A DNA stretch of 14,388 nucleotides from contig JAEYYP010000342.1 of assembly GCA_023428425.1 (NCBI GenBank), positions 1 through 14,388 on the forward strand, read 5' to 3'. A program made the position numbers and the translations under genes. Under the pieces are notes generated by a model. That model worked only from the letters and a program-made list of their open reading frames with translations, ran no database searches and was not told the origin of the DNA. The DNA comes from Pseudomonadota bacterium. Lineage in GTDB: Bacteria > Pseudomonadota > Alphaproteobacteria > Rhizobiales > Devosiaceae. Positions 12,051-14,388 of this stretch are shown piece after piece (position 1 is the stretch's first letter; each line of letters opens with the position of its first letter).

Positions 12051-13475
12051 GCCGTGGTTGATCATGACGTGGCGGACGGCGGTGTAGTCTTCTAGGGCGT
12101 AGACTGACATGTCCTTGCCGTAGCCGGACTGCTTGAGGCCGCCATGCGGCATCTCGTTGACCAGCATGAAGTGGGTGTTGACCCAGGTGCAGCCGTACTG
12201 GAGGCGGGCAGCGGTCTGCATCGCCTTGTCGATGTCCTTGGTCCAGACCGATGAGGCGAGACCGTAGTCGGAATCGTTGGCCCAGGCGATGGCGTCCTCG
12301 GGTTCGGTGAAGCGGGTGATCGAGACCACCGGGCCGAACACCTCGCGGCGCACGATCTCGTCCTGCTGCAGGGCCCCGGCGATGACGGTGGGCTCGTAGT
12401 AGAAGCCCTTGTCGCCCGCCGTGTGGCCACCGGCGGTGATCTTGATGTGCGGGAGTTCGGAGGCGCGCTCGACGAAGCTGGCGACCCGGTCGCGCTGGCG
12501 CTTCGAGATCAACGGCCCGATTTCGTTGATCGTGTCGTCCTGCTGGTTGAAGACGATGGACGAGGCGGCGGCGCTGAGATCGGCGACGAGGCGATCGTGG
12601 ATCTTCGGGCCGGCATAGATGCGGCAGGCGGCGGTGCAATCCTGCCCGGCATTGTAGTAGCCGAAGGCCTTGAGGCCGTTGACCACCGCGTCGAGGTCGG
12701 CGTCGTCGTAGACGATGACCGGAGCCTTGCCGCCGAGTTCGAGATGGGTGCGCTTCACCGACTTCGCGGCGGCCTGCAGCACTTTCTTGCCGGTCGCGAC
12801 ATCGCCGGTGATCGAGACCATGTTGACGCGCGGATGATTGATGAGCGCGTTGCCGACGCTCTCGCCGCGGCCGAGCACGACGTTGACCACGCCTTCGGGC
12901 AGGATGTCGGCAAAGACTTTCGCGAGCTTGAGCGCGGTGAGCGGCGTCTGCTCGGAGGGCTTGAAGATGACGGTGTTGCCGCCGGCGATGGCGGGCGCCA
13001 GCTTCCACGCCATCATCATCAGCGGGTAGTTCCACGGCGCGATGGAGGCGACGATACCGATGGGGTCGCGGCGGATCATCGAGGTGTGGCCGGGCAGGTA
13101 CTCGCCCGCCACGGCGCCGTGCATGTTGCGCACCGCGCCGGCGAAGAAGCGCCAGCAATCGACGATGGCGGGGATTTCGTCGTTGAGCACGGCGTTGATC
13201 GGCTTGCCGCAGTTCAGCGCCTCGAGCGCGGCGAAGCCGGCCGCATCGTCCTCGATGGCCTGCGCGATCTTCAGCAGGTAGTTCGAGCGCTGTCCGGGGG
13301 TGGTCCGGCTCCAGGTCGCGAACGCCTTCTCGGCTGCCGCCACCGCTGCGTCGATCTGGCTCTCCGACGCCTCGGCGATGGGCTCGATCAGCGCGCCGGT
13401 GCGCGGGTTCAGCACCTGCTCGGCGGTTTCGGTGCCCGCTTCAAAGCGCGAGCCGATCAACATCTGGGTGTCCAT
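12048..13475 (-). CDS. patD: Gamma-aminobutyraldehyde dehydrogenase-like aldehyde dehydrogenase
   Basis: This is a 475-residue NAD(P)-dependent aldehyde dehydrogenase with the full catalytic set: N149 (PWNYP), K172 (FKPSE), the nucleotide-binding SITGDVATGKK, E246 (LELGGK), C280 (NAGQDCTAA) and E378 (EVFGPVV). Length and the NAGQDCTA and GDVATGK versions of the motifs fit the PatD/YdcW group, which oxidises 4-aminobutanal to 4-aminobutanoate in putrescine degradation. The start at ATG 13475 has GGGAG 8 bases upstream; a TTG five codons upstream was rejected because it lies within the ribosome-binding site. It follows a PotC/YdcV-type permease gene by 31 bases, the same ydcV-ydcW order as in Escherichia coli. 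Other aldehyde substrates, such as betaine aldehyde, cannot be excluded from sequence alone. Confidence 0.85.
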   Translation of the reverse strand: MDTQMLIGSRFEAGTETAEQVLNPRTGALIEPIAEASESQIDAAVAAAEKAFATWSRTTPGQRSNYLLKIAQAIEDDAAGFAALEALNCGKPINAVLNDEIPAIVDCWRFFAGAVRNMHGAVAGEYLPGHTSMIRRDPIGIVASIAPWNYPLMMMAWKLAPAIAGGNTVIFKPSEQTPLTALKLAKVFADILPEGVVNVVLGRGESVGNALINHPRVNMVSITGDVATGKKVLQAAAKSVKRTHLELGGKAPVIVYDDADLDAVVNGLKAFGYYNAGQDCTAACRIYAGPKIHDRLVADLSAAASSIVFNQQDDTINEIGPLISKRQRDRVASFVERASELPHIKITAGGHTAGDKGFYYEPTVIAGALQQDEIVRREVFGPVVSITRFTEPEDAIAWANDSDYGLASSVWTKDIDKAMQTAARLQYGCTWVNTHFMLVNEMPHGGLKQSGYGKDMSVYALEDYTAVRHVMINHG

Positions 13476-13488
13476 GGTTCTCTCTCCC

Positions 13489-13516
13489 AAAACTACTTAC
13501 CCAACACTACTTGCCC
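13489..13516 (-). repeat. Tandem 14-base repeat over the permease stop codon
   Basis: On the minus strand GGGCAAGTAGTGTT (13516-13503) is followed directly by GGGTAAGTAGTTTT (13502-13489), identical at 12 of 14 positions. The first copy contains the permease TAG stop. The bases following the second copy form the GGGAG ribosome-binding site of the aldehyde dehydrogenase gene, so the repeat lengthens the gap between the two genes. Confidence 0.75.
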
Positions 13517-14319
13517 ATGCCGCCCGTGGTCTGCTCGCCGCCGCGCGTGAGGTAGAAGGCGGCGAGGATGGGCAGGAAGGTGACGATGATGACCACCATC
13601 GCCACCACGTTGGTGACAGGCCGCTGGCGCGGCCGGATCAGCTCTTCGAGCATCCAGATCGGCAGGGTCTGCTGCTGCCCGGCGGTGAAGGTGGTGACGA
13701 TCACCTCGTCGAAGCTCAGCGCAAAGGCCAGCATGCCGCCGGCAAGCAGCGCCGTGCCCAGGTTGGGCAGGATGACGTGGCGGAACGTTTGGAAGCCGTC
13801 GGCGCCGAGGTCCATCGCCGCCTCGACCAGCGAGCCGTGCAGGCGGCGGAAGCGAGCGACGGCGTTGTTGTAAACGACGACGATGCAGAAGGTCGCGTGG
13901 CCGAGGATGATGGTCCAGAACGAGAAGGGGATTTCCATCAGGTTGAAGGCCGAGCGCAGCGAAATGCCGGTGATGATGCCGGGCAGGGCGATAGGCAGGA
14001 TCACCAGCAGCGAGATGGTCTCGCGGCCGAAGAACTTCGTGCCGGACACGGCGGCGGCGACGAGCGTTCCGAGCACCAGCGCGATGACGGTGGAGATCGC
14101 GGCGACCTGCACCGAGAGGGTGAGGGCCTGCCAGACGTCAGGACGGTTCCAGGTGGCCTCGAACCAGCGCAGCGTCAGCCCCGGCGGCGGCCACTGGTAG
14201 GTCCGCTCCTCGGTGGAGAAGGCATAGAGGAAGATCAGCGCCAGCGGGGCGAGCATGAAGAGGAGGCCGGCGAAGGCGGCGACCTTCAGGCCGAGGGGGG
14301 CGCGGGAGTCGGACGTCAT
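13507..14319 (-). CDS. ydcV: Polyamine-type ABC transporter permease (PotC/YdcV-like)
   Basis: This is a 270-residue inner-membrane permease of an ABC importer. It has six hydrophobic segments at about residues 12-34, 66-90, 102-121, 136-152, 186-204 and 238-256. The cytoplasmic EAA loop that contacts the ATPase is EAAMDLGADGFQTFRHVILPNL at about 166-187, with the EAA, conserved Gly and I-x-LP positions intact. Length and the N-terminal PLALIFLYAFS and FEATWNRPDVWQALTLSV stretches match the second permease of spermidine/putrescine importers. The ATG at 14319 has GGAG 9 bases upstream; an in-frame ATG at 14334 lacks a ribosome-binding site. A gamma-aminobutyraldehyde dehydrogenase gene follows, which supports putrescine as substrate and the YdcV assignment. 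The binding protein, ATPase and first permease are expected to the right of the window, but are not seen. Confidence 0.85.
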   Translation of the reverse strand: MTSDSRAPLGLKVAAFAGLLFMLAPLALIFLYAFSTEERTYQWPPPGLTLRWFEATWNRPDVWQALTLSVQVAAISTVIALVLGTLVAAAVSGTKFFGRETISLLVILPIALPGIITGISLRSAFNLMEIPFSFWTIILGHATFCIVVVYNNAVARFRRLHGSLVEAAMDLGADGFQTFRHVILPNLGTALLAGGMLAFALSFDEVIVTTFTAGQQQTLPIWMLEELIRPRQRPVTNVVAMVVIIVTFLPILAAFYLTRGGEQTTGGMGK

Positions 14320-14340
14320 GGTTGCCCGCTCCATGCCATG

Positions 14341-14388
14341 GCGGAGGGGAGCGCCCCCTCCACCAAGCTTCGCTTGGTCCCCCTCCCC
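14341..14388. repeat. Palindromic GC-rich intergenic repeat, cut by the window edge
   Basis: ACCAAGC (14362-14368) and GCTTGGT (14372-14378) form a perfect 7-base stem around TTC. G-rich GGAGGGG (14343-14349) can pair with either of the C-rich runs at 14354-14361 or 14380-14388. The design is that of a REP-like intergenic repeat. It lies just upstream of the permease start, probably between it and a preceding gene in the same operon, and continues past the edge. Confidence 0.6.

Noticed and set aside
11443..13158. 571-codon minus-strand open frame across the hydrolase and aldehyde dehydrogenase genes
   Set aside because: It is out of frame with the dehydrogenase, Arg-rich, and antisense to the hydrolase, whose motifs are intact.
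1..14388. Mobile element or prophage content
   Set aside because: No transposase, integrase, phage structural gene, tRNA attachment site or change of base composition was seen.

Overview
The window is GC-rich, densely packed bacterial chromosome. The gene families, the bS21 gene beside a small rhizobial-type hypothetical protein, and the ydcV-ydcW style polyamine locus suggest an alphaproteobacterium, probably Hyphomicrobiales (Devosia-like is possible but cannot be proven from the sequence alone). There are 15 protein-coding genes, of which one is cut by the left edge. No rRNA, tRNA, CRISPR array, transposase or prophage gene was seen. No gene-free stretch exceeds 300 bases.

Layout. (1) 1-986, plus strand: the C-terminal part of a LysR regulator, then a 173-residue receiver-like protein lacking the usual phosphorylation residues. 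(2) 990-6365, minus strand, read right to left: an AraC-type regulator, a membrane PAS-PAS-GGDEF protein, then three overlapping genes for a lipid kinase, a calcineurin-type phosphoesterase and a PAP2 phosphatase. The last three almost certainly form one translationally coupled operon. (3) 6492-7448, plus strand: a phytanoyl-CoA dioxygenase-family enzyme, divergent from the AraC gene and ending at a strong terminator shared with the convergent genes on the other side. (4) 7476-8375, minus: a 98-residue protein whose end overlaps rpsU (bS21), then a 108-residue hypothetical protein. (5) 8627-10795, minus: a membrane-anchored TPR protein followed by a small four-helix membrane protein. Divergent from them at 10888-12039 is a DUF2235 (Tle1-like) alpha/beta hydrolase. 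(6) 12048-14319, minus: an ABC permease of the PotC/YdcV type followed by a gamma-aminobutyraldehyde dehydrogenase (PatD/YdcW type), the 3' end of a putrescine uptake and degradation operon whose other genes would lie to the right of the window.

How they may work together. The kinase/phosphoesterase/PAP2 trio pairs phosphate-adding and phosphate-removing activities and may act on membrane lipid intermediates; c-di-GMP signalling is encoded just upstream. The TPR/membrane protein/hydrolase cluster is the least explained part of the window and the best candidate for an undescribed envelope module, though the evidence is only gene arrangement. Small-scale features of note are stop codons embedded in palindromes at both tight convergent junctions, a tandem 14-bp repeat over the permease stop codon, and a palindromic repeat at the right edge.
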